Below are positions 1 through 8,087 of a DNA stretch of 45,628 nt, piece by piece (the first letter of the stretch is position 1; every line of letters begins with the position of its first letter). A program made the translations under genes and the position numbers. The notes below the pieces were generated by a model. That model was not told where the DNA came from, made no database searches, and saw only the letters and a list, made by a program, of their open reading frames with translations. This stretch comes from Bacillota bacterium (GTDB lineage Bacteria; Bacillota; Clostridia; Christensenellales; Aristaeellaceae), in assembly GCA_023409955.1 (NCBI GenBank), contig JAEYQQ010000021.1:1-45628 (forward strand), read 5' to 3'.

Positions 1-460
1 CTCGTGCCCGCAGGCACGACCTCCTTATCCAGCACATTCCCAAAATCAAATGCATCCAATCATCCATTACCTAATCTATCATCCCCCCGAAGGTCCAGGG
101 CGATCGGAAAGCCCTGGTCGTGCCCGCAGGCACGAAACCCTTCCCTAGCTTCATTCCAAAACTCCAACGCATTCAATCATGGCGATCGGAAAGCCCTGGT
201 CGTGCCCGCAGGCACGAAACCCTTCCCTATCTTCATTCCAAAACTCCAACGCTTTCAATCATGGCGATCGAAAAGCTTTGCTCGTGCCCGCAGGCACGAC
301 CTCCTTATCCAGCACATTCCCAAAATCAAATGCATCCAATCATCCATTACCTAAACTATCATCCCCCCGAAGGTCCAGGGCGATCGGAAAGCCCTGGTCG
401 TGCCCGCAGGCACGAAACCCTTCCCTAGCTTCATTCCCAAACTCCAACGCATTCAATCAT
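1..460. repeat. Nested palindromic repeat array (five CGTGCCCGCAGGCACG copies)
   Basis: The 16-nt hairpin CGTGCC-CGCA-GGCACG occurs at 3-18, 119-134, 201-216, 283-298 and 399-414, so the spacing is 116, 82, 82 and 116 bp. Bases 1-180 and 281-460 are a near-perfect direct duplication with a 280-bp period; I see about two mismatches. The units preceding copies two and five carry a second hairpin, CCAGGGC/GCCCTGG (95-117 in the first). The open frames across this block are by-products of the repeats: they have no ribosome binding site and no recognisable domain. It is probably a non-coding interspersed repeat family of the host, and it may continue left of the window. Confidence 0.85.
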
Positions 461-485
461 CCATTGCCTAAACCTTCATCACACC

Positions 486-592
486 CCGTGCTTGGAAACA
501 AGCCTGCCATCCTCATCATAATTGCTGTAATAGGTGTTCAGGTAGTCAAACGCTTCCATGTGGGGGCCACTTCCTTCCACGTAATCCTTCAC
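486..592 (-). pseudogene. Possible N-terminal remnant of a SAM-dependent methyltransferase
   Basis: On the minus strand a short frame reads ...GPHMEAFDYLNTYYSNYDED, then GRLVSKHG, then hits a stop next to the repeat block. From memory this resembles the N-terminus of a clostridial class I SAM methyltransferase family (pattern NYDEDGRLxSKHG). The rest of the domain, including the glycine-rich SAM loop, is absent, and there is a stop just upstream in the same frame. It may be a gene cut short by the repeat array. The identification rests on about 25 residues and is weak. Confidence 0.35.
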
Positions 593-762
593 TATGTGCT
601 TTTAGCAAAACCTGCGGCGCAGTTGCTCCCATTGTACCATACAAACAGCAAAAATCCAGATAAATCAAGGCTTCAAGGCATATATGTTCCCCGCAAATTA
701 TTGCATTTCACACCCCCAATAACCTATTTCTATAAAAATATACTTTGCCGTAAATCTTCCCA

Positions 763-791
763 TTGACAAGCAGGGCACATCATGGTATTTT
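763..791 (+). promoter_or_regulatory. Sigma-A promoter of the polyamine operon
   Basis: A perfect -35 TTGACA (763-768) is followed by a 17-bp spacer and the -10-like TATTTT (786-791). Transcription would start near 798. This leaves an untranslated leader of about 400 nt before speD, which suggests control within the leader. No other convincing promoter was seen closer to speD. Confidence 0.6.
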
Positions 792-797
792 ATAGTT

Positions 798-1194
798 CGT
801 TTCAGGCTATGCAACCCCTGCATGTGCCAAAAAATCATCCAAGACCGCCCCTACTTGAGTCACCGGGGTGAATAGGCCATACGGACAGCCGGGTCTTAAG
901 CCGATTGGCAACTTTTGTTGCTTTATTGATGGAGCTACGCCGTTTGAAATTGGCGGCAAATGCTCAGTTTATAAGTTGGTTACTTTATAACCAATATGCC
1001 CTGCGGCATAACCACTTGTGAATGTTCAATAAGAGTATTAAAAGTGTAAGGCTATATAGACTCTGAGTATGCTGTATGTCCCGCTATGGGCTAAGAATGC
1101 CCATTCAGCCTACAGTTTGCATTTGACGCACGAGAACCCGCTGCAGCTAGCATCGGTATTTCGTGCGTTTTTTATTTGAAAGGAGGTGGCCGCC
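798..1194 (+). promoter_or_regulatory. Long structured 5' leader of the speD operon (candidate riboswitch/attenuator)
   Basis: This gene-free 400-nt stretch is full of hairpins: GCAAC-TTTT-GTTGC near 909-922, a nested GAGC/GCTC with CGCC/GGCG around 931-967, TTGGTTA/TAACCAA near 976-994, TATGCC/GGCATA near 999-1014, and ATGGGC/GCCCAT inside CTGTA/TACAG near 1071-1115. It ends in a terminator-type hairpin (ACGCACGA...TCGTGCGT plus T-run, 1127-1175) directly before the speD ribosome binding site. That layout fits transcription attenuation by a ligand or a leader peptide. I compared it by eye with the common riboswitch classes and could not assign it. Confidence 0.55.
1127..1175 (+). terminator. 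Leader terminator upstream of speD
   Basis: An 8-bp stem ACGCACGA/TCGTGCGT closes a loop of about 27 nt and is followed by a run of Ts (1168-1173). It sits between the operon promoter and the speD start, so it should stop transcription unless an upstream structure competes with it. That makes it an attenuator rather than the end of a gene. Confidence 0.65.
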
Positions 1195-1974
1195 GTGAGC
1201 CAGGATAAAATGAAGCTCTACGGTTTTAATAATCTTACCAAATCATTAAGCTTCAATATTTATGATGTTTGCTACGCCAAAACCCCCAGAGAACAGCGGG
1301 ATTATATCGCCTATATCGACGAGCAGTACAACTCCGAGCGGCTCACCGGCATCCTGCACAAGCTCACCGAAATGATTGGCGCCCATGTGCTGAATGTTTC
1401 CACCCAAGATTACGAGCCCCAGGGAGCCAGCGTCACCTTCTTGATCGCAGAGGAATCCATGCTCTCCCGCATGGAATCCGATACTGTGGTTGCCCACCTG
1501 GATAAAAGCCATGTTACCGTCCACACCTATCCAGAATTTCATCCAGAAACCGCCATCGCCACCTTCCGGGTGGATATCGACGTAGCCACCTGCGGCGAAA
1601 TCACCCCCTTATCCACCCTGGATTATCTCATCGGCAGCTTTGATTCCGATATCATCACCATGGATTACAGGGTCCGAGGTTTCACTCGTGAGCTTTCTGG
1701 AAAAAAGATATTTATAGACCATGATATCACCTCCATTCAGGACTACATCAACAAAAAGACCCTGGAGCATTACGACGCCATCGATATCAACGTTTACCAG
1801 GCCAACCTTTTCCACACCAAAATGATGGTCAAAGAAGTGGACCTGCAGCACTACCTGTTCAATACCGACATTTACGAGCTCCCCCCCAAAACCCGCCTGG
1901 AGATCACCACCAACCTTCGCAAAGAAATGATCGAGGTTTTCTCCGGCTTTAACGTATACCGCAAAGGAGGCTGA
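1195..1974 (+). CDS. speD: S-adenosylmethionine decarboxylase proenzyme (SpeD)
   Basis: SpeD decarboxylates S-adenosylmethionine to give the aminopropyl donor for spermidine synthase. The 259-aa product is close to the 264 aa of the E. coli enzyme (class 1B). The self-processing site is visible as DKSH: cleavage before Ser105 would create the pyruvoyl group and the beta and alpha chains. I chose GTG 1195 as the start because AAGGAGG at 1180-1186 lies 8 nt upstream; an in-frame GTG at 1186 overlaps that site. It is the first gene of the polyamine operon, 3 nt before speA, and follows the attenuator-like leader. The family call is secure. Confidence 0.93.
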   Translation: MSQDKMKLYGFNNLTKSLSFNIYDVCYAKTPREQRDYIAYIDEQYNSERLTGILHKLTEMIGAHVLNVSTQDYEPQGASVTFLIAEESMLSRMESDTVVAHLDKSHVTVHTYPEFHPETAIATFRVDIDVATCGEITPLSTLDYLIGSFDSDIITMDYRVRGFTRELSGKKIFIDHDITSIQDYINKKTLEHYDAIDINVYQANLFHTKMMVKEVDLQHYLFNTDIYELPPKTRLEITTNLRKEMIEVFSGFNVYRKGG

Positions 1975-1977
1975 CAC

Positions 1978-3423
1978 ATGGCACTGCTGAATCAAAACAG
2001 GGCACCCATCGTGGAAGCCCTGCAAAACTTTCAAAAGCAGAGGGTGGTTCCCTTTGACGTGCCCGGCCACAAAAGGGGCAAGGGCAACCCAGAGCTGGTC
2101 GCCCTGCTGGGCGAAAAGTGCGTCAATATGGACGTCAACTCCATGAAACCCCTGGACAGCCTGGTGCACCCCACCTCTGTCATCCGTGAAGCAGAGGAGC
2201 TGGCGGCACAGGCATTTTCCGCCTCTGCCGCTTTTTTCATGGTCAACGGCACAACTTCTGCCGTCCAAGCCATGATTTTATCCGCCGTCCGGCAAGGCGA
2301 AAAGATCATTGTACCGCGAAATGTCCACCGCAGTGTCATTAATTCCTTGGTACTCAGCGGTGCCATCCCCGTCTATGTAAATCCAGCCGTCAATAAGCGT
2401 CTTGGCATAGCACTTGGCATGTCGGTTCATGATGTGGCCCATGCCATCCAAGCAAACCCCGATGCCAAAGCCATTGTGGTCAACAACCCCACATACTACG
2501 GCATCTGCTCCAACCTGAAAGACATTGTCCGCCTGGCCCACGAATCCGGCATGATGGTGCTGGTGGATGAGGCTCACGGCACCCATTTTTCCATTGGCGA
2601 GGATATGCCTATATCCGCCATGAAAGCCGGCGCAGACATGGCATCGGTGAGCATGCATAAGTCCGGCGGTTCTCTGACCCAAAGCTCATTTTTGCTGTGC
2701 GGCGAGATGGTCAACCCCAACCATGTGCGCCAGATTATCAACCTGACACAGACCACCAGCGGCTCTTATTTGCTGATGTCCAGCCTGGATATATCCCGGC
2801 GAAAGCTAGCTTTAAACGGCGTGGAAATCTTCCGCAAGGTCACCGATATGGCCCGCTACGCCAGGGAGGAAATCAACCGCATTGGCGATTATTACGCCTA
2901 TGGCAAAGAACTAATCAATGGCGATTCGGTATATGATTTTGATGAAACGAAGCTGGCAGCGCATACCCTGGATATTGGTCTGGCTGGCATCGAAGTGTTT
3001 GACCTTTTGCGGGATGAATATGATATTCAAATTGAGTTTGGCGACATTGGCAACATACTGGCCTACCTATCTGTAGGCGATAGGTTTCAGGACATCGAGC
3101 GGCTGGTGGGTGCCCTGGCGGAAATCCGCCGCCGCTACAAGAAAGACCGCAGCGGCCTGATGGACCACGAGTACATCAGGCCCCAGGTGGTGCTGACCCC
3201 CAAGGAAGCCTTTTATGCCGATAAAACAATGCTATCCCTTACTGAAAGTGCCGACCGCATTTCTGCAGAATATGTCATGAGCTATCCCCCCGGCATACCC
3301 ATTGTTGCTCCTGGTGAGCGAATCACAAAGGAAATCATCGGGTATATTTCCTATGCAAGGGAAAAAGGCTGCTTCCTCACCGGCACCCAGGATCCGGCCG
3401 TGGAGAAAATTTTAGTGATATAG
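1978..3423 (+). CDS. speA: Arginine decarboxylase, Orn/Lys/Arg decarboxylase family (SpeA)
   Basis: This 481-aa PLP-dependent enzyme of fold type I matches the short Bacillus-type SpeA (about 490 aa), not the larger CadA/AdiA type with a wing domain. The aspartate motif VDEAHG (about 196-201) and the PLP-binding lysine in SMHKSGGS (Lys228) are intact. Family members decarboxylate arginine, lysine or ornithine. Arginine is inferred here because agmatinase (speB) is in the same operon, so agmatine would be the product. It starts 3 nt after speD, with its ribosome binding site (AAAGGAGG) inside the end of speD, which suggests translational coupling. Confidence 0.88.
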   Translation: MALLNQNRAPIVEALQNFQKQRVVPFDVPGHKRGKGNPELVALLGEKCVNMDVNSMKPLDSLVHPTSVIREAEELAAQAFSASAAFFMVNGTTSAVQAMILSAVRQGEKIIVPRNVHRSVINSLVLSGAIPVYVNPAVNKRLGIALGMSVHDVAHAIQANPDAKAIVVNNPTYYGICSNLKDIVRLAHESGMMVLVDEAHGTHFSIGEDMPISAMKAGADMASVSMHKSGGSLTQSSFLLCGEMVNPNHVRQIINLTQTTSGSYLLMSSLDISRRKLALNGVEIFRKVTDMARYAREEINRIGDYYAYGKELINGDSVYDFDETKLAAHTLDIGLAGIEVFDLLRDEYDIQIEFGDIGNILAYLSVGDRFQDIERLVGALAEIRRRYKKDRSGLMDHEYIRPQVVLTPKEAFYADKTMLSLTESADRISAEYVMSYPPGIPIVAPGERITKEIIGYISYAREKGCFLTGTQDPAVEKILVI

Positions 3424-3438
3424 AACTTTTATAATTTC

Positions 3439-3485
3439 AAAGGGCGATTACCCCTTTTATGGGCATCAGGGCCATAGCCCCTGAT
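3439..3485 (+). promoter_or_regulatory. Twin hairpins in front of the speE ribosome binding site
   Basis: Between speA and speE lie two hairpins: AAAGGG/CCCTTT (3439-3457) and ATCAGGG/CCCTGAT (3465-3485). The second ends one base before the AAGGAGG of speE. They could protect an mRNA end or tune speE translation. The first has only a short T-run, so strong termination is unlikely. Confidence 0.4.
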
Positions 3486-3496
3486 AAGGAGGTACT

Positions 3497-4363
3497 ATGG
3501 AATTCTGGTTTTCAGAAAAGCATACGCCCCATGTAAAGCTGTCCATACAGGTGGATAAGCAGCTATATAGCGGGCAAAGCGCCTTTCAGCGCATTGATGT
3601 GTTTGAATCCCCTGAGTTTGGCCGTTTTCTAACCCTTGACGGGTTTATGATGCTCACCCAAAAGGATGAGTTTATCTACCATGAAATGCTGACCCATGTA
3701 CCCATGGCAGTGCATCCGAATGTGGAGAGAGTGCTGATCATAGGCGCAGGTGATGGCGGAATTTTACGAGAGTTATGCCGCTATGAAACAATCAAAAGTA
3801 TTGATCTGGTTGAGATTGATGAGATGGTGGTGAAGGTATGCAGAGAATATCTCCCCTTTACCGCTTGCGGCTTTGATGATGAAAGGGTACATATTCATTT
3901 TCAGGATGGATTAAAATTCGTGCGCAGCAGAGAAAATGAATATGACCTCATCATTGTTGACTCCACAGACCCCTTCGGCCCGGGGGAAGGGCTTTTTACC
4001 CGGGAATTTTACGGCAACTGTTACAAGGCCTTAAAGGCCGACGGCATCATGGTCAATCAGCACGAAAGCCCCTTTTACGATGCCGACGCATTGGCAATGC
4101 AGCGGGCTCATAAACGGATTACCGACTCCTTCCCCATTAGCCGGGTGTATCAGGCCCATATTCCCACATATCCATCCGGATATTGGCTGTTCGGCTTTGC
4201 TTCCAAAGAATATCACCCTGTTCGGGATTTGAGTACTAGAGAGTGGAAGAAACTAGGGCTTGAAACCAGGTACTATAATACCAATCTGCACCGTGGCGCG
4301 TTTGCGCTGCCCAACTATGTGCAAAGGCTGCTGGAGGATGTGGAGAATGTCGATCTTGACTGA
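3497..4363 (+). CDS. speE: Spermidine synthase (SpeE)
   Basis: SpeE transfers the aminopropyl group of decarboxylated SAM to putrescine, giving spermidine and methylthioadenosine. At 288 aa it has the usual bacterial length. Family signatures are present: DEFIYHEML (58-65), the SAM-type glycine loop GAGDGG (83-88), VEID (105-108), and the catalytic-site DSTDP (155-159). ATG 3497 has AAGGAGG at 3486-3492. Its last bases overlap the start of speB by 17 nt. Together with SpeD it forms the classical spermidine route of this operon. A homospecific variant (thermospermine or spermine synthase) cannot be excluded by eye. Confidence 0.93.
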   Translation: MEFWFSEKHTPHVKLSIQVDKQLYSGQSAFQRIDVFESPEFGRFLTLDGFMMLTQKDEFIYHEMLTHVPMAVHPNVERVLIIGAGDGGILRELCRYETIKSIDLVEIDEMVVKVCREYLPFTACGFDDERVHIHFQDGLKFVRSRENEYDLIIVDSTDPFGPGEGLFTREFYGNCYKALKADGIMVNQHESPFYDADALAMQRAHKRITDSFPISRVYQAHIPTYPSGYWLFGFASKEYHPVRDLSTREWKKLGLETRYYNTNLHRGAFALPNYVQRLLEDVENVDLD

Positions 4364-5204
4364 GAATGTTTCCACCTTTTTAGGCTGTGACAGCGGGCAT
4401 GATGAGGCCAGAGCCGTCATTTTCGGCGCACCCTTTGATGGCACCACCTCCTACCGCCCTGGCACGCGCTTTGCCAGCCGAGTGATGCGCGCGGAAAGCT
4501 ATGGGCTGGAAACCTACAGCCCTTATCAAGACAAGGATCTAACTGACTATCATGTTTTTGACAGCGGCGATCTGGACCTGCCCTTTGGCAATGTGCAGGC
4601 AGTATTGCAAAAAATTGAGGAACGGACGGAGGCCATCATAGCAGGCGGTAAAATTCCCGTTATGCTGGGCGGTGAGCACCTAGTTACCCTGGGCGCGGTT
4701 CGGGCGGCAGCAAAAAAGCACCCAGACCTGCACATTCTTCATTTTGACGCCCATACAGATCTGCGGGAGGATTACCTGGGGGAGACACTGTCTCACGCAA
4801 CGGTTATCCGCCGCTGCTGGGACATATTGGGGGATGGCCGCATCTATCAGTTTGGCATCCGCTCCGGAGACAGGCCGGAGTTTCAATGGGCGGCCGATGG
4901 CCATGTAGCCATGCGGAAGTTTAATCTGCAAGGCTTTGCACATACCGTGGAAATGCTGAAGGGCAAACCCTTGTACGTAACCATCGACCTGGATGTGCTG
5001 GACCCATCCGCTTTCCCAGGCACCGGCACGCCGGAAGCCGGCGGTGTAACCTTTAAAGAGCTGATGGAGGCTATACTATCTTTGCAGGGTGCCCATGTGG
5101 TAGCCTGCGACATCAATGAGCTTTCTCCCCCTTACGACCAAAGCGGCACGTCTACCGCAACGGCCCTGAAGGTTCTTCGAGAACTGCTGCTGGCAATTTT
5201 GTGA
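4347..5204 (+). CDS. speB: Agmatinase (SpeB), arginase/ureohydrolase family
   Basis: SpeB hydrolyses agmatine to putrescine and urea with a binuclear Mn centre. All metal ligands are seen: GGEH (His111), FDAHTD (Asp134, His136, Asp138) and IDLDVLDP (Asp214, Asp216), plus the family motif GTGTPEAGG. The ATG at 4347 is preferred because GGAGG lies at 4333-4337 and it gives 285 aa, the usual length; the frame is open further upstream inside speE. The overlap with speE implies coupled translation. Operon context favours agmatinase over arginase or formimidoylglutamase. Confidence 0.92.
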   Translation: MSILTENVSTFLGCDSGHDEARAVIFGAPFDGTTSYRPGTRFASRVMRAESYGLETYSPYQDKDLTDYHVFDSGDLDLPFGNVQAVLQKIEERTEAIIAGGKIPVMLGGEHLVTLGAVRAAAKKHPDLHILHFDAHTDLREDYLGETLSHATVIRRCWDILGDGRIYQFGIRSGDRPEFQWAADGHVAMRKFNLQGFAHTVEMLKGKPLYVTIDLDVLDPSAFPGTGTPEAGGVTFKELMEAILSLQGAHVVACDINELSPPYDQSGTSTATALKVLRELLLAIL

Positions 5205-5443
5205 GTTCTTAAGGGATGTGCTGCCCTCCTGAACCCACCGCTGAAGGAAAAGTTCCATTTTGGCTGCAGTTGTTACATGGATAGCGGTTCCGCAGCCCAA
5301 GCACTGTCTGTGATGAAGTTAGATAGCCCTATGGTGAAACGTGAAGCAAGTGCTGCAGGTACCAGATGGGCTAAATGTCCTATGGCCGCATCTTAAGATG
5401 CAAATTATGCTGCAATTTCTACATACATGAGGAGGACACCACC
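5205..5443 (+). promoter_or_regulatory. Structured intergenic RNA before the carboxyspermidine genes
   Basis: This 239-nt gap is unusual inside an otherwise overlapping operon. It can fold into GGCTGC/GCAGCC (5262-5297), TAGCCC/GGGCTA (5324-5373) enclosing GGT/ACC and AGC/GCT, and a perfect palindrome GCATCTTAAGATGC near 5391-5404. No T-rich terminator and no clear sigma-A promoter were seen. It may be a cis-regulatory RNA or processing site that separates speDAEB from CASDH-nspC. No known family was recognised. Confidence 0.4.
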
Positions 5444-6643
5444 ATGGGAAAAGCGCTTATCCTCGGCTGCGGCGGCGTAGCCAGTGTTGCCATCCACAAG
5501 TGCTGCCAAAATAGCGAAGTGTTTGAAGGGATTATGATCGCCAGCCGTACCAAATCAAAGTGCGATGCGCTTGCAGACAAGCTCTCCGGCGGAAAAACCA
5601 AGATATCCACCGCCCAGGTGGATGCAGACAACGTTCAGGAGCTGGTAAGCCTCATCGAAGCTTTCCACCCCGATGTGGTTTTGAACCTTGCCCTGCCCTA
5701 TCAGGACCTGACCATCATGGAAGCCTGCCTGAAAACCAAGGTAGACTATGTGGACACCGCCAACTACGAGCCAACCGATACCGCCAAGTTTGAATACAAG
5801 TGGCAGTGGGCATATCATGACCGCTTTCGTGAAGCCGGCATTACGGCGCTGTTGGGCAGCGGCTTTGATCCCGGCGTCACCAGCGTGTTTTCCGCCTATG
5901 CCTTAAAGCACCATTTCGACGAGATTCATGAGATTGACATCCTGGATGCCAATGGCGGCGACCACGGCTATCCCTTTGCCACCAATTTCAACCCAGAGAT
6001 TAACATCCGTGAAGTAACCGCCAAGGGCAGTTACTGGGAAAATGGCGAATGGGTAGAAACCGAGCCCATGGAAATTAAGCGGGAGTACTACTTTGATGGC
6101 ATCGGCAAAAAGGATATGTACCTTTTGCACCATGAAGAAATCGAGTCCCTTGCCAGATTTATCCCAGGTGTCAAGCGGATCCGCTTCTTCATGACGTTCG
6201 GGCAAAGCTACCTCACCCATTTAAAGTGCCTAGAGAATGTGGGCATGACCTCCATCAAGCCCATTGTGTATGAGGGCAAGGAAATTATCCCCTTGCAGTT
6301 TTTAAAGGCGGTGCTGCCCGACCCAGCATCCCTAGGCCCTCGCACCGTTGGCAAAACCAATATCGGCTGTATTTTTCGCGGCATAAAGGATGGCAAACCC
6401 AAGACCTATTATCTGTACAACATCTGCGACCACCAGGAATGCTACCGTGAGGTAGGCTCACAGGCCATTTCCTATACCACAGGGGTTCCAGCAATGATCG
6501 GGACCATGCTGGTGCTCAATGGTCAGTGGAAAAAGCCCGGCGTATTCAATATGGAGCAGTTTGATCCAGATCCCTTTATGGAAGCCTTGAACCGTTGGGG
6601 CCTTCCTTGGCAGGAAAGCTTCGAACCTGTATTGGTGGACTGA
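5444..6643 (+). CDS. Carboxynorspermidine/carboxyspermidine synthase (CASDH), saccharopine dehydrogenase family
   Basis: This 399-aa NADPH-dependent enzyme condenses putrescine (or 1,3-diaminopropane) with aspartate semialdehyde to give carboxyspermidine (or carboxynorspermidine). The N-terminal Rossmann motif LGCGGVAS (about 7-14) and the SGFDPGVTS motif of the saccharopine-dehydrogenase-like group are present. ATG 5444 is preferred, with GAGGAGG at 5429-5435; the frame is open 69 nt further upstream. The next gene is its pathway partner nspC, 1 nt away, which supports CASDH over a lysine-metabolism saccharopine dehydrogenase. It is odd to find it with speD/speE, since the two routes make the same product. 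Confidence 0.88.
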   Translation: MGKALILGCGGVASVAIHKCCQNSEVFEGIMIASRTKSKCDALADKLSGGKTKISTAQVDADNVQELVSLIEAFHPDVVLNLALPYQDLTIMEACLKTKVDYVDTANYEPTDTAKFEYKWQWAYHDRFREAGITALLGSGFDPGVTSVFSAYALKHHFDEIHEIDILDANGGDHGYPFATNFNPEINIREVTAKGSYWENGEWVETEPMEIKREYYFDGIGKKDMYLLHHEEIESLARFIPGVKRIRFFMTFGQSYLTHLKCLENVGMTSIKPIVYEGKEIIPLQFLKAVLPDPASLGPRTVGKTNIGCIFRGIKDGKPKTYYLYNICDHQECYREVGSQAISYTTGVPAMIGTMLVLNGQWKKPGVFNMEQFDPDPFMEALNRWGLPWQESFEPVLVD

Positions 6644-6644
6644 G

Positions 6645-7781
6645 ATGCACCAATTTCCTGACACCTCACAACTTAAAACACCTTACTACCTAATTGACGA
6701 GGCCGCTATCAAGCATAACCTTCAGATCCTGCAAAAGGTCAGCCAGGATAGCGGCGCACGGATTTTACTGGCGCAAAAGGCCTTTTCTATGTTCAGGCTG
6801 TATCCGCTGATGGCAAAATACTTAAGCGGAACCACCGCCAGCGGACTATATGAGGCAAAGCTTGGCCATGATCATTTTGGGGGAGAGACCCATATCTTCT
6901 CTCCCGCTTTTAATGAAGCCACATTTGACGAAATTGTCTCTCTGTGTGGGCACATTGTGTTTAACTCCTTTTCCCAATGGGAAAGGTTTGGCAAGATTGC
7001 GCTTAATGCCGGTGTATCCTGCGGCATACGCATCAATCCAGCCCATTCCACCCAGGAGCATGGCATGTATGATCCTTGCGCCCCCGGCTCTAGGCTAGGG
7101 GTATTGCGAGAACAGTTTCGGGAAGACCTGCTTTCCGGTATCGATGGTCTGCATTTTCACTGCCTGTGTGAGCAGGATTCCGATGCGCTGGAGGAAACGC
7201 TGCAGGCTGTGGAAGAAAAGTACGGGGAGTTTTTGCCCCAGATGAAATGGGTGAACTTTGGCGGCGGCCACCATATCACAAAGCCAGGCTATGATATTGC
7301 GCGGCTTGTACATTTGATAAAGACGTTTTCAGCCAAATACAATGTGACCGTATACCTTGAACCTGGCGAAGCAGTGGCGCTGAACGCAGGATATTTGGTC
7401 ACAACGGTGATGGACGTGGTACATAACAGCTTACCTATCGCCATTTTAGATACCTCCGCCACCTGCCATATGCCGGATGTTTTGGAGATGCCCTACCGCC
7501 CGCCTCTTGTACATGCCGGAATGCCGGGAGAGAAAGCCTGTACGTATCGCTTGGCTGGTCCCACCTGCCTGGCTGGGGATGTGATCGGGGATTTTTCTTT
7601 TGATCAGCCCTTGCAGCTAGGTGATAAGCTGGTATTTTCCGATATGGCCATTTACACCATGGTGAAGAACAACACCTTCAACGGTATGCCTTTACCGGAT
7701 ATCCTTCTTTGGCGTGAGGATGGTGTAATCGAGCTGGTGCGCAGGTTTGATTACCAGGACTTTAAAACAAGGTTGTCATAA
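6645..7781 (+). CDS. nspC: Carboxynorspermidine/carboxyspermidine decarboxylase (NspC)
   Basis: NspC removes the carboxyl group made by CASDH to yield spermidine (or norspermidine). The 378-aa product is an alanine-racemase-fold PLP enzyme. The PLP lysine lies in LLAQKAFS (Lys45), followed by the family motif TASGLYEAKLG. The glycine-rich FGGGHH and the late LAGPTCLAGD, which contributes an active-site cysteine, are visible. The ATG comes 1 nt after the CASDH stop with a poor ribosome binding site, so it is probably translated by coupling. It is the last gene of the operon; a terminator follows at 7849. Confidence 0.92.
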   Translation: MHQFPDTSQLKTPYYLIDEAAIKHNLQILQKVSQDSGARILLAQKAFSMFRLYPLMAKYLSGTTASGLYEAKLGHDHFGGETHIFSPAFNEATFDEIVSLCGHIVFNSFSQWERFGKIALNAGVSCGIRINPAHSTQEHGMYDPCAPGSRLGVLREQFREDLLSGIDGLHFHCLCEQDSDALEETLQAVEEKYGEFLPQMKWVNFGGGHHITKPGYDIARLVHLIKTFSAKYNVTVYLEPGEAVALNAGYLVTTVMDVVHNSLPIAILDTSATCHMPDVLEMPYRPPLVHAGMPGEKACTYRLAGPTCLAGDVIGDFSFDQPLQLGDKLVFSDMAIYTMVKNNTFNGMPLPDILLWREDGVIELVRRFDYQDFKTRLS

Positions 7782-7848
7782 GCAATCGTCTTATCTGCAT
7801 AGCAAATGCCGGTAAGCACGAAGGACATCTGAATATGATTATAATGAG

Positions 7849-7881
7849 CCAGCGGGCATACAGCCAATCCGCTGGTTTTTT
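7849..7881 (+). terminator. Terminator of the polyamine operon
   Basis: The stem CCAGCGG (7849-7855) / CCGCTGG (7869-7875) is followed by six Ts. It lies 68 nt downstream of the nspC stop and marks the end of the six-gene operon. Confidence 0.85.
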
Positions 7882-8087
7882 ATATCGCATCCATAATCGA
7901 AAATTAGCACCCAATCCAGTTTTTGCGGCAAGTCACCGTACCCTTTACACATCGTCAGTGCATAATTCAAGCATCGCCCATATGCTTTGCTTCTTTTAGT
8001 TTGTTATTTTTATTTAAGGATACATGTGATATTATGCATTTAGCTGTATTGCAACATTTACTGCGTTTACAAAGCTGGAGAGGTGCT

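Noticed and set aside
1..460. CRISPR array
   Set aside because: The repeated core is a 16-nt palindrome, spacers are themselves repeated, spacing is 82 or 116 bp, and there are no cas genes.
4..766. Open frames across the palindromic repeats
   Set aside because: They exist in several overlapping frames only because the repeats contain few stops; no ribosome binding site, no domain, and the 'protein' repeats follow the DNA repeats.
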